NCBI GenBank assembly: GCA_013416445.1
Contig: JACCER010000012.1
Coordinates: 62,001-126,000, forward strand
Direction of reading: 5' to 3'
DNA: 64,000 nt
Source: Alcaligenaceae bacterium
GTDB lineage: Bacteria > Pseudomonadota > Gammaproteobacteria > Burkholderiales > Burkholderiaceae_B
Shown here one piece after another: positions 39,369 through 47,972 of this stretch. Below the pieces are notes generated by a model, which saw nothing but the letters and a program-made list of their open reading frames with translations, did no database searches and was not told the origin of the DNA. Numbering within the stretch: position 1 is the first letter of the stretch; each line of letters begins with the position of its first letter. The position numbers were made by a program, and so were the translations under genes.

Positions 39369-40763
39369 TTGGACAGCAAGCAAAAAAGCAGTGATGCGCA
39401 ACTGGATTATTTGCGTGTACCCCCGCACTCGGTCGAGGCCGAGCAATCAGTGTTGGGAGGCTTGTTGCTGGACAACTCCGCCTGGGACCGCATCACTGAT
39501 GTACTGCACGAAGATGATTTCTATCGTTTCGATCACAAAATCATTTGGCAGCATATTTCCCGGTTGATAGGGCTGGCACGACCAGCCGATGTGGTAACCG
39601 TGAACGAATCATTGGTCAGCGCCGGCAAGTCGGATGATGTTGGCGGGCTGGGCTATTTGAACGCTTTGGCGCACAACACACCTTCCGCAGCCAACATTCG
39701 CCGATACGCTGAAATTGTTCGCGAGCGCTCGATGCTGCGCAAACTGGTGTCGGTAGCTGACGAGATTTCGGCGGCGGCGTTCAATCCGCAGGGCAAAGAA
39801 GCGCGGCAACTGCTGGACGAAGCTGAGTCTCGGGTGTTTCAGATTGCCCAGGAGGGCTCGCGCGGAACAACAGGCTTCCAGGATATCCAGCCCTTGCTTA
39901 CGCAGGTGGTCGAGCGCATCGATGAGCTATACCACCGCGAGGGTGGTTCCGATATCACGGGCGTGCCTACGGGGTTTTCTGATCTCGATCGCATGACTTC
40001 CGGCCTGCAGCCAGGCGACCTTGTGATAGTGGCGGGGCGGCCTTCCATGGGTAAAACTTCATTTTCCATGAATATCGGCGAGCATGTCGCGATCGAGCAA
40101 GGCCTGCCGGTTGCCGTGTTCTCCATGGAGATGGGGGCGGTTCAGTTGGCGATGCGCATGGTGGGGTCGGTGGGGATGCTGGATCAGCATCGCATGCGTA
40201 CTGGCAAGCTGACTGCTGATGACTGGCCCAAACTGACACATGCGGTGCAGCAGGTGCAAGAGGCACAAATATATATTGATGAAACACCAGCTTTATCTTC
40301 CACCGAGGTGCGTGCGCGCTCGCGTCGTTTGGCGCGGCAGTGTGGCAAACTGGGTCTGATCATCATTGACTATATGCAGTTGATGTCGGCCAGTTCAGCG
40401 GGTGAGAACCGGGCTACTGAAATTTCAGAGATCAGCCGGTCGCTGAAGGGGTTGGCGAAAGAATTGAATTGCCCGTTGATTGCGCTGTCGCAGTTGAACC
40501 GCAGTCTCGAGCAGCGTCCCAATAAGCGCCCGGTGATGAGCGACCTACGAGAGTCGGGGGCTATCGAGCAGGATGCGGATTTGATCTTGTTTATTTATCG
40601 CGATGAAGTGTATAACCCCGATTCGCCAGACAAGGGTACGGCGGAAATTATTATAGGCAAGCAGCGCAATGGCCCTATAGGAAGCGTGCGCTTGACCTTC
40701 CAGGGCGCCAGCACGCGCTTCCTGAACTACACCGGCATGGGCGGGACGTTTCCGTCTGATTAG
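39369..40763 (+). CDS. dnaB: Replicative DNA helicase DnaB
   Basis: Hexameric 5'-3' replication fork helicase, 464 residues. N-terminal domain LRVPPHSVEAEQSVLGGLLL (about 15-110), then a RecA-like core with Walker A VIVAGRPSMGKTSFSMNIGE, Walker B LIIIDYMQLMS and the arginine-rich RPNKRPVMSDLRESGAIEQD. I chose the TTG at 39369 because GGAG lies eight bases before it and it gives the family N terminus; an earlier frame start would fall inside the terminator. No intein is present. Confidence 0.95.
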   Translation: MDSKQKSSDAQLDYLRVPPHSVEAEQSVLGGLLLDNSAWDRITDVLHEDDFYRFDHKIIWQHISRLIGLARPADVVTVNESLVSAGKSDDVGGLGYLNALAHNTPSAANIRRYAEIVRERSMLRKLVSVADEISAAAFNPQGKEARQLLDEAESRVFQIAQEGSRGTTGFQDIQPLLTQVVERIDELYHREGGSDITGVPTGFSDLDRMTSGLQPGDLVIVAGRPSMGKTSFSMNIGEHVAIEQGLPVAVFSMEMGAVQLAMRMVGSVGMLDQHRMRTGKLTADDWPKLTHAVQQVQEAQIYIDETPALSSTEVRARSRRLARQCGKLGLIIIDYMQLMSASSAGENRATEISEISRSLKGLAKELNCPLIALSQLNRSLEQRPNKRPVMSDLRESGAIEQDADLILFIYRDEVYNPDSPDKGTAEIIIGKQRNGPIGSVRLTFQGASTRFLNYTGMGGTFPSD

Positions 40764-40786
40764 CCCTGCATTCGTCTGATTAGCGC

Positions 40787-41794
40787 TTAACCCGATGTCG
40801 TGGCCGGTGTCATGGCCAGGGCAAGATCGAAGGCGGCGCGCAGTGAAGCCGGGTCGGCGATGCCCTTGCCGGCGATATCGAATGCGGTGCCATGGTCGAC
40901 GCTGGTGCGTACAAAGGGCAGGCCCACGGTTACGTTGACGCCTTCATCCACGCCCAGGTATTTAACAGGGATCAGCCCCTGGTCGTGGTATTGAGCAACC
41001 ACGATGTCGAATTCCCCGCGCCGGGCGCGCATGAATATGGTGTCGCCGGGCCAAGGGCCGCTGGCGTTTATGCCTTCGGCCAATGCTTGCTTGATGGCTG
41101 GGGCGATAAGCTGGATTTCTTCCTGCCCAAAGCGGCCGTCTTCGCCCGCGTGCGGATTCAGGCCGGCTACGGCGACACGAGGCTGGGCGATACCGGCTTG
41201 AATACAGGCCTTGTGCGCCAGGCGTATGGTGTCGAGTTCAGTTTCGTAGGTGATGTGCGTGCTGACCTGGCTTAATGGCAGGTGTATGGTAACCAGGATG
41301 ACACGCAATTCCTGGTTGGCCAGCATCATGGCGTAGTGCTGTGTACCTGTTCTTTCGGCCAGGATTTCGGTGTGGCCAGGGTAGTCAGCGCCCCCCGCCT
41401 GCATGGCTTTTTTATTCAGCGGGGCAGTCACCACGGCTCGCAGCTTGCCTGCCTGTGCGTCGTCTATGGCGTGGCACAGATATTCGTAGGCGCCGCGCCC
41501 GGCCGCTGCACTGATTTGCCCTATGGGGAGATTGCTGGGTAGTGCTTGCCAGCGATTAAGCACCGGAATGACGCCGTCTGCATGGTTGGCCAGTTCTGGG
41601 CCGCTGATGGTTTCAACGCGCAGGGTATCGGAAAGCCCCAGTTGTTCCAGGGTGGCTTGCAGCACCCCTGCATCGCCGTAGACCAGGGCGGCAACTGGCA
41701 AGCCGGCTGCAAATAGCTTGACGATGATTTCTGGGCCGATGCCGGCGGCGTCGCCCATGGTGAATGCGATAGGTGGCAGCGTAGTTAAGCTCAT
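40787..41794 (-). CDS. pdxA: 4-Hydroxythreonine-4-phosphate dehydrogenase PdxA
   Basis: Pyridoxal phosphate biosynthesis enzyme, 335 residues. Family features are IAFTMGDAAGIGPEIIVKLF, VVTAPLNKKAMQAGG, the metal-binding YPGHTEILAERTGTQHYAMM, VAVAGLNPHAGEDGRFG and YHDQGLIPVKYLG with LPFVRTSVDHGTAFDIAGKG. All look intact. It stands alone and is convergent with dnaB. Confidence 0.95.
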   Translation of the reverse strand: MSLTTLPPIAFTMGDAAGIGPEIIVKLFAAGLPVAALVYGDAGVLQATLEQLGLSDTLRVETISGPELANHADGVIPVLNRWQALPSNLPIGQISAAAGRGAYEYLCHAIDDAQAGKLRAVVTAPLNKKAMQAGGADYPGHTEILAERTGTQHYAMMLANQELRVILVTIHLPLSQVSTHITYETELDTIRLAHKACIQAGIAQPRVAVAGLNPHAGEDGRFGQEEIQLIAPAIKQALAEGINASGPWPGDTIFMRARRGEFDIVVAQYHDQGLIPVKYLGVDEGVNVTVGLPFVRTSVDHGTAFDIAGKGIADPASLRAAFDLALAMTPATTSG

Positions 41795-41870
41795 TACAGC
41801 AGTGTAGAAGAAATCCCGATTTTTTTGCCAGGGATTGGTTTTGATAATTGGAATAAGGGAGGCCTGTTTG

Positions 41871-41903
41871 TGGGATTAGCACTGTCAGGCGCGTAATCCG
41901 ACA
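41871..41903 (+). repeat. Short dispersed palindrome, copy 3
   Basis: TGGGATTAGCACTGTCAGGCG then CGTAATCCGACA, the same family as at 22418. It lies 77 bases upstream of the pdxA start in the 805-base gap 41795-42599. Confidence 0.75.
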
Positions 41904-41940
41904 AGCAACGCTACAAACAATAATAGCGTCATTCGATACC

Positions 41941-41993
41941 AGCTGTCCGGTGACTCAAGCTCGATGCATTTTCGCTCGGGCTGCAGGACAGCT
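41941..41993. other. Inverted repeat between copy 3 and element B
   Basis: AGCTGTCC (41941-41948) pairs with GGACAGCT (41986-41993). The 37 bases between contain further partial pairing (CTCAAGCTCGA / TCGCTCGGG). No T tract follows. Function unknown. Confidence 0.4.
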
Positions 41994-42049
41994 TCAGATA
42001 CGTCGGGTACGTTGTTTTTGTTCCTAGGGGCGGATGCATGTTGTGGGCG

Positions 42050-42582
42050 GTTTTTTCGTTCTTGAGCAAGTCGGGTGTGTCGGAGGCTGTTTCGGCTTCA
42101 CGCGCTGCGCCCCTGGCGGGGTTCCCGTTACGTTCAGCGCCATCGAGGCGTCCGCGGAACTCGCCCGGTCGGACCAGTGGTCCGACAAGCGCCGGGCTCA
42201 GACAGCCGCGGCCTTGCCTCCTCGATGGCGCTGAACGTAACGGCTTGCGCAAGGCGCCTGCACAGCCCCCGACACACCCGACTTTTTGCATCAGCGACAT
42301 TTGGAGCAGTATTACATCACCAACCAGCCGTGCCAGTAAAACCAGCTTTTCAGACTGCAAGGCCGTTAGGCCGGCCAATTCCCTATTGCGCAGTTGTCTG
42401 GGGTGGGTGAAGCTCAGTGCGGCGGTAGGCGTGCGCCGCGTGCTGACGAAGGGAAGCCGGGGGGTGTCGGCGGCCGTTGTTTGCGCAGCGAGTTCGGCCG
42501 ACGCCCGGCTGGACGAGGCAGACGCGGAAACAAGCACGCCGTGCCGCACTGAGCTTCACCCACCCCGGACAACGTCACCAGA
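42050..42582 (+). repeat. Double-palindrome dispersed element, copy B
   Basis: Same architecture as copy A. Module 1 begins with AAGTCGGGTGTGTCGGAGGC and its inner arms carry TTCAGCGCC on the left with GGCGCTGAA on the right, fully paired. Module 2 arms (42393-42422 with 42544-42573) read GGGTGGGTGAAGCTCAGTG on the left and its complement on the right. This differs from copy A (GGATGGCAGGTCAGTG) on both sides in step. It lies between pdxA and the phoH stop. A long minus-strand open frame runs across it but is judged non-coding. Confidence 0.9.
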
Positions 42583-42599
42583 ACCTGACCTGTTAATGC

Positions 42600-44318
42600 C
42601 TATAAAGCTTCACTGGCGTAATCGGCCAGGCGTGAGCGTTCGCCGCGTTGCAGGGTGATATGGCCGGCGTGTGGCCAGCCTTTGAAGCGATCCACCACAT
42701 AAGTCAGGCCGGAGCTGCCTTCGGTCAGGTAGGGTGTGTCGATCTGGGCGATATTGCCTAGGCAAATGATTTTTGTTCCCGGGCCGGCGCGTGTGACCAG
42801 GGTTTTCATTTGCTTGGGGGTCAGGTTCTGGGCTTCGTCGATGATGACTATTTTGTTCAGGAAAGTGCGCCCACGCATGAAGTTCAGGGACTTGACCTTG
42901 ATACGCGAGCGTATCAGCTCCATGGTGGAATTCTTGGACCAGTCGTGGCCGCCGGTATTGGGCGCGGCAATTTCGCCGGTGCCAGCACCCAGGTGCAAGA
43001 CTTCGAGGTTGTCTTCCAGGGCGCCCATCCAGGGCAGCATTTTTTCTTCCTCGGTGCCGGGCAGAAAACCAATGTCATCGCCGACGGGCACCGTGGCCCG
43101 GGTGATGATGATTTCGCTGTAGCGCTTGGTTTCCAGAGTGAGAGTCAGGGCGGCAGCCAGGGCCAGCAAGGTTTTTCCGGTTCCTGCCTGGCCCAGCAGC
43201 GAAACGAAATCGCAGTCGGGGTTCATGAGCAGGTTCAGGGCGAAGTTTTGTTCGCGGTTGCGCGCTGTGATGCCCCAGACGTTGTTTTTGCTATGGCTGT
43301 AATCGCGCAGTGTGGCTAGCACGGCGCTTTTGCCGCTGACTTCTTTAACCTGCGCCTGCAGGGGAAGTTCGCCTTCGAAATAGACGAATTCGTTGACTAT
43401 GAATTCGGAGCATAGCGGGCCGTGGATGCGGTAGTAGGTAGTGCCGCCTTGTTGCCAGGATTCGATGTCTTTGCCGTGCTTGGTCCAGAAGTTGGCTGGC
43501 AGGGGCATGACGCCGTCGTATAGCAGGTCGGAGTCGTCGAGAACATGGTCGTTCAGGTAGTCTTCGGCGGTCAGGCCCAATGCACGCGATTTCAGGCGCA
43601 TGTTGATGTCTTTGGACACCAGCACGACCGCCCGTTTTGGATGCATTGCCTGCAAGGCGTGCACGACGTCCAGGATGACGTTGTCGGCCTTGCCCAAAGG
43701 CAGTTCGATGGGCAGCTTGGAGTGCATGGCTGCCGTCTGGAAATACAGGCTGCCCAGTGCCTCTTGGTTGCCCAGCGTATCGAGGTCGACGCCTTTGTCG
43801 AGTTCGCTGGAGCTACCTACCAGCCCATCGAGAAAGCGGCTTACCTGGCGGGCGTTGCGCGAGACTTCCGACATACCCTTTTTCTGGTGGTCGAGCTCTT
43901 CGAGCACCATCATGGGCAGGAAGATATCGTGCTCCTGGAATTTGAACAGGGAGTTTGAGTCGTGCAGCAGCACGTTAGTGTCGAGCACAAATAATTTACG
44001 CTTGGCCACTGCCAGGCGGGTTCTTTTGGCTGGACGCGCGGCTGCCGTTGCGGGCGGCGCTACCAGCTTGGGTGCGGGCGTTGCAGGCTGGGCAGCAGTT
44101 GGTTTGGTTGCGGGCGACTTGCTGGCGCTGGTTGCTGCGTCGGCAATGACAGGGCTGGAAGCGACTGGCTTGGGCGCAACCGCTGTCGACTTGGCTGGCG
44201 CAGGGCGTTTGGCCTGAGGCTTGTCGGCAGCCTTGGCAAGCATGGGCGCGTCGGCTGCCTGAGGGGAAGCTTTGGTAAGCATGGCCCCCATGCGGGTCGG
44301 CAACTTGGGTAGCGGCAT
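42600..44318 (-). CDS. PIN-PhoH fusion protein (PhoH2 type ATPase/RNase)
   Basis: 572 residues. After a low-complexity Ala/Pro/Lys-rich N terminus (about 1-105) comes a PIN nuclease domain (about 110-250) with the acid KLFVLDTNVLLHD, VLEELDHQKKG and VLVSKDINMRLK. A PhoH-type ATPase domain follows (about 330-572) with Walker A LLGQAGTGKTLLALAAAL and Walker B IVIIDEAQNLTPKQMKTLV. PhoH2 proteins act as RNA helicase-RNases. The ATG at 44318 follows AGGAG by ten bases and lies just after the bcp stop, so I prefer it to an upstream frame overlapping bcp. It may be co-transcribed with bcp and the Mth938 gene. Confidence 0.9.
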   Translation of the reverse strand: MPLPKLPTRMGAMLTKASPQAADAPMLAKAADKPQAKRPAPAKSTAVAPKPVASSPVIADAATSASKSPATKPTAAQPATPAPKLVAPPATAAARPAKRTRLAVAKRKLFVLDTNVLLHDSNSLFKFQEHDIFLPMMVLEELDHQKKGMSEVSRNARQVSRFLDGLVGSSSELDKGVDLDTLGNQEALGSLYFQTAAMHSKLPIELPLGKADNVILDVVHALQAMHPKRAVVLVSKDINMRLKSRALGLTAEDYLNDHVLDDSDLLYDGVMPLPANFWTKHGKDIESWQQGGTTYYRIHGPLCSEFIVNEFVYFEGELPLQAQVKEVSGKSAVLATLRDYSHSKNNVWGITARNREQNFALNLLMNPDCDFVSLLGQAGTGKTLLALAAALTLTLETKRYSEIIITRATVPVGDDIGFLPGTEEEKMLPWMGALEDNLEVLHLGAGTGEIAAPNTGGHDWSKNSTMELIRSRIKVKSLNFMRGRTFLNKIVIIDEAQNLTPKQMKTLVTRAGPGTKIICLGNIAQIDTPYLTEGSSGLTYVVDRFKGWPHAGHITLQRGERSRLADYASEAL

Positions 44319-44361
44319 AAAAAGTGTGCTCCTGGTGATTCTGGATCTGGATGGAAATTGA

Positions 44362-44829
44362 CTAGCGCAGTTCCTGCACCTTTTGCAATACTTGGTCGAC
44401 ATGGCCGGGAACCCGCAAGCCGCGCCATTCGTGCACCAATACGCCCTGAGGATCGATCAGGAAAGTGCTGCGTTCTATACCACGCACCTGTTTACCGTAC
44501 ATGTTTTTCATTTTCATGACATTGAACAGCAGGCATAGGGCTTCGTCGGGATCGGCAATGAGAGGAAAAGGCAGGTTTTGCTTTTCTGTGAAGTTGGCGT
44601 GCGATTTGAGCGAGTCGCGCGATACGCCCACGATCTGGCAGCCGGCATCGGTAAACTCTTGATAGAGATCGCGAAAGCCCTGCGCCTGGGTGGTGCAGCC
44701 TGGCGTGTTGTCTTTAGGGTAAAAGTACAGCACGGTGTAGCGGCCATGCAGGCTGTCCAGGCTGATTTCACCCTGGGTACTTGCGGCGCTGAAGGCGGGG
44801 GCCGGTTGGCCGACGATAATGTTGCTCAT
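44362..44829 (-). CDS. bcp: Thioredoxin-dependent peroxiredoxin Bcp/PrxQ
   Basis: 155 residues. The peroxidatic Cys is in YPKDNTPGCTTQAQGFRDLY (about 47). The resolving Cys position typical of PrxQ, five residues later, is not a Cys here; other Cys residues (about 63, 98) could serve, or it may be a 1-Cys type. Ends LRVPGHVDQVLQKVQEL. It overlaps the upstream Mth938 gene by four bases. Confidence 0.93.
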   Translation of the reverse strand: MSNIIVGQPAPAFSAASTQGEISLDSLHGRYTVLYFYPKDNTPGCTTQAQGFRDLYQEFTDAGCQIVGVSRDSLKSHANFTEKQNLPFPLIADPDEALCLLFNVMKMKNMYGKQVRGIERSTFLIDPQGVLVHEWRGLRVPGHVDQVLQKVQELR

Positions 44830-45275
44830 GGGTTTTCCTGTAGTGGCAAAAGGGCGACAATGACACGGCGCCCTTCAGCCATGAGAATATTGTAGGTACG
44901 GGCGGCGGCCTGGGTGCTCATGACCTCTATGCCTATGCCTATTTGAAGCAGCGGCCGCGTAACGTGTGCGGGCAGCATGTGCTGCTTGAGCCCGGTTCCT
45001 ATCAGCAGGACCTCGGGGGCATCAATAGGCTTTTGCTCGGTGCTGTTGCCATCCAGGAATGCCATGGGGTCGACCTTGGCTTCACCCAGGCCGGCCACCG
45101 AGCGCAGTATGGCTGGTGTGATGTCGTTTATGCTGAGCACTGGCCAGTTGTGGATTTCACCCTCGGGCCCAAAGTACACGGCGTGCCCATACGACACCTC
45201 GTTGATTTCGATATAGTCGTCTCCGTACGCTGTCACCGTGTTGAGCGCTGGATTTGATTCGCTTTGTAATTGCAC
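44826..45275 (-). CDS. Mth938-like domain-containing protein
   Basis: 149 residues of the Mth938/NDUFAF3 fold (PF04430, formerly DUF498). NPALNTVTAYGDDYIEINEV, PVLSINDITPAIL, EVLLIGTGLKQHMLPAHVT and a final IGIEVMSTQAAARTYNILMA are characteristic. I chose a GTG start at 45275 because GGGAG precedes it by seven bases and homologues begin near LQSESNPALN; an ATG 18 codons earlier lacks a binding site. The mitochondrial relative NDUFAF3 aids complex I assembly; bacterial function is not established. Confidence 0.85.
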   Translation of the reverse strand: MQLQSESNPALNTVTAYGDDYIEINEVSYGHAVYFGPEGEIHNWPVLSINDITPAILRSVAGLGEAKVDPMAFLDGNSTEQKPIDAPEVLLIGTGLKQHMLPAHVTRPLLQIGIGIEVMSTQAAARTYNILMAEGRRVIVALLPLQENP

Positions 45276-45479
45276 AAAAAAACTCCCAAAGTCTTGAGGA
45301 TGATAGCGCAAAGCGGCTGCGATAATCATGATTCCGGGTATTTTCAGATCGATTAAACTGCCGCGTCAGCCAGGATGGCGCAATTTGCATTTGCGGCCAG
45401 CGCCAGCTTAGGCTAGATTATCGGAGTTGTTGCACTGCACCCATCGATATATACCCCTTTTTTGTCTTCAAGGATCATC

Positions 45480-46667
45480 ATGACGAGTTTCCCGCGTATA
45501 GAGCGTTTGCCGCCCTATGTTTTCAATATTACCGGCGAATTGAAAATGGCGGCGCGACGAAGAGGGGAAGACATAATTGATATGTCCATGGGCAACCCAG
45601 ACGGCCCCACGCCTCAACACATTGTAGACAAGCTGGTCGAGGCGGCCTCGCGCCCCGATACCCACGGATACTCGGTGTCCAAGGGTATACCGCGGTTGCG
45701 CAAGGCCATATCCGGCTGGTACGAGCGCCGCTATGGCGTACAAATCGACCCCGACGAGGAAGCGATTGTCACTATAGGCTCTAAAGAAGGCCTGGCTCAT
45801 TTGATGCTGGCTACACTGGATCGCGGCGATACCGTGCTGGTGCCCAATCCCAGCTATCCCATACACATCTATGGCGCGGTTATTGCCGGCGCCAATATAC
45901 GTTCCGTGCCCATGACGCCGGGGCTGGATTTCTTCGATGAAATCGAGCGCGGCGTGCGCGAAAGCATACCCAAGCCCAAAATGATGATACTGGGTTTCCC
46001 CAGCAACCCTACGGCGCAATGCGTTGACCTTTCATTTTTCGAGCGGGTTGTGGCCCTGGCCAAAGAACATAATATTCTGGTCGTGCACGATCTGGCCTAT
46101 GCCGATATTACATTCGATGGCTATGTGGCGCCGTCCATCATGCAGGTGGAAGGCGCGCGCGATGTCGCGGTCGAATTTTTCACCATGAGCAAAAGTTACA
46201 ATATGGCCGGCTGGCGCGTGGGCTTTATGGTGGGCAATCGGGAACTGGTCAATGCGCTTGCGCGCATCAAAAGCTATCACGACTATGGCACGTTCACGCC
46301 TATACAGGTGGCGGCGATAGCAGCGCTCGAAGGTCCGCAAGATGGCGTGGCGCAGGTGGTCGAGCAATACCGTAACCGTCGCGATGTGCTGGCCAAAGGC
46401 TTGCTCGAAGCGGGCTGGGTGGTCGACGTGCCCAAGGCTTCCATGTACATATGGGCCAAAATCCCCGAGTTCTACCAGAAGCTCGGGTCGCTTGAGTTTT
46501 CCAAGCGCCTGCTGGCCGACGCCAAGGTGGCGGTGTCGCCAGGCGTGGGGTTTGGCGAATATGGCGACGACTATGTGCGTTTTGCCCTGATCGAAAACGA
46601 GCAGCGTACGCGGCAAGCGGTGCGCGGCATTAAAGACATGTTCCGCAAGGACGGATTGGGTAAGTAA
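45480..46667 (+). CDS. alaC: Alanine/aspartate-type aminotransferase, AlaC-like
   Basis: PLP enzyme of fold type I, 395 residues, from [40 protein letters not shown], the substrate-binding [31 protein letters not shown] and the PLP-lysine region [20 protein letters not shown] are intact. AAGGA lies about six bases before the ATG at 45480. The protein resembles AlaC, which makes alanine from pyruvate, and is placed directly before hom, an order common in betaproteobacteria. Confidence 0.88.
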   Translation: MTSFPRIERLPPYVFNITGELKMAARRRGEDIIDMSMGNPDGPTPQHIVDKLVEAASRPDTHGYSVSKGIPRLRKAISGWYERRYGVQIDPDEEAIVTIGSKEGLAHLMLATLDRGDTVLVPNPSYPIHIYGAVIAGANIRSVPMTPGLDFFDEIERGVRESIPKPKMMILGFPSNPTAQCVDLSFFERVVALAKEHNILVVHDLAYADITFDGYVAPSIMQVEGARDVAVEFFTMSKSYNMAGWRVGFMVGNRELVNALARIKSYHDYGTFTPIQVAAIAALEGPQDGVAQVVEQYRNRRDVLAKGLLEAGWVVDVPKASMYIWAKIPEFYQKLGSLEFSKRLLADAKVAVSPGVGFGEYGDDYVRFALIENEQRTRQAVRGIKDMFRKDGLGK

Positions 46668-47972
46668 ATGAGTCCTATCAAAGTTGGTTTATTGGGTCTG
46701 GGCGTGGTTGGCGGCGGCACCTGGAAGGTCCTGACGCGCAACGCCGAAGAAATCGCCCGACGCGCGGGCAGGCGCATTGAAGTCGCAGCGGTGGCGGTGC
46801 GCGATACCGAAAAGGCCAGGGCGCTGGTTGGCGATCAGATACTGATTACGCAAGATGGCATGCAGGTCGTGCGCCATCCCGATATCGATATCGTTGTCGA
46901 ATTGATAGGCGGCGATACACTCGCCTATGAACTCATCATGGAAGCCATCAGCCAGGGCAAGCACGTGGTTACCGCCAACAAGGCGTTGCTGGCCAGGCAT
47001 GGCAATGAAATCTTCGCCGCAGCGCATGCCAAGGGCGTGATGGTGGCCTTTGAGGCCGCGGTGGCTGGCGGCATACCCATCATCAAGGCCATACGCGAAG
47101 GCCTGACCGCCAACCGCATACAGTGGCTGGCAGGCATCATCAACGGCACAACCAACTTTATTCTTTCCGAAATGCGCTCGCGCGGTCTGCCCTTTGCCGA
47201 TGTGCTGGCCGAGGCGCAGCAACTGGGTTATGCCGAAGCCGATCCCACCTTCGACATCGAAGGCGTCGATGCCGCGCACAAGCTGACTTTGCTTGCATCG
47301 CTGGCCTTTGGCATTCCGGTGCAGTTCGACCAGGCCTATATCGAAGGCATTTCGTCGTTGGCTCAAGAAGATATCGCTCACGCTGAACGCCTGGGCTATC
47401 GCATCAAGTTGCTGGGCATTACCCGCAGGCGCAACGACGGCATAGAACTGCGTGTGCACCCAACGCTGGTGCCTACAGAATGCCTGCTGGCCAATGTGGA
47501 AGGCGCCATGAATGCCGTGCTGGTACAGGGCGATATGGTCGGTGCCACGCTATATTACGGCCAGGGTGCTGGTGAATTACCCACTGCGTCGGCGGTGGTG
47601 GCCGACCTGGTCGATGTCACCCGCCTGCAGGCGGCCGACCCAGAACATCGGGTCCCGCATCTGGCTTTCCAGCCCGATGCCATGGTAAATATTCCCATTT
47701 TGCCAATTGCCGAAGTCGAGTCGTCTTATTATTTACGCTTACGCGTCGAAGATCGTCCCGGCGTGCTGGCTGACTTGGCTCGCATACTTTCCGACGCAGG
47801 CATCTCCATAGGTTCCATGATCCAGGAACCGCATGGCGAATCCGAGGCCGATATCATCTTCCTGTCGCATGCGGCCCGCGAAGGCGATATCAACACGGCC
47901 CTAGAGCGCATCCGGAGCTTGCCTTTTGTGCGTTCGCCCATTACACGCCTGCGCGTAGAGAGCCTAGTATGA
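46668..47972 (+). CDS. hom: Homoserine dehydrogenase
   Basis: 434 residues. NAD(P)-binding Rossmann start VGLLGLGVVGGGTWKVL, catalytic KALLARHGNEIF and AAVAGGIPIIKAIREGL, GIINGTTNFILSEM and DPTFDIEGVDAAHKLTLLAS, then an ACT domain (about 350-434, with LRLRVEDRPGVLADLARIL) for threonine feedback. It starts immediately after the alaC stop and overlaps thrC by four bases. Confidence 0.96.
   Translation: MSPIKVGLLGLGVVGGGTWKVLTRNAEEIARRAGRRIEVAAVAVRDTEKARALVGDQILITQDGMQVVRHPDIDIVVELIGGDTLAYELIMEAISQGKHVVTANKALLARHGNEIFAAAHAKGVMVAFEAAVAGGIPIIKAIREGLTANRIQWLAGIINGTTNFILSEMRSRGLPFADVLAEAQQLGYAEADPTFDIEGVDAAHKLTLLASLAFGIPVQFDQAYIEGISSLAQEDIAHAERLGYRIKLLGITRRRNDGIELRVHPTLVPTECLLANVEGAMNAVLVQGDMVGATLYYGQGAGELPTASAVVADLVDVTRLQAADPEHRVPHLAFQPDAMVNIPILPIAEVESSYYLRLRVEDRPGVLADLARILSDAGISIGSMIQEPHGESEADIIFLSHAAREGDINTALERIRSLPFVRSPITRLRVESLV

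Noticed and set aside
41929-42549. 206-codon minus-strand frame across element B (peptide with SLMQKVGCVGGCAGALRK)
   Set aside because: Parts of the same frame appear in copies A and C but are broken or fused to unrelated sequence, and the stems impose the sequence. Such frames are likely to be annotated as hypothetical proteins but show no sign of coding selection.
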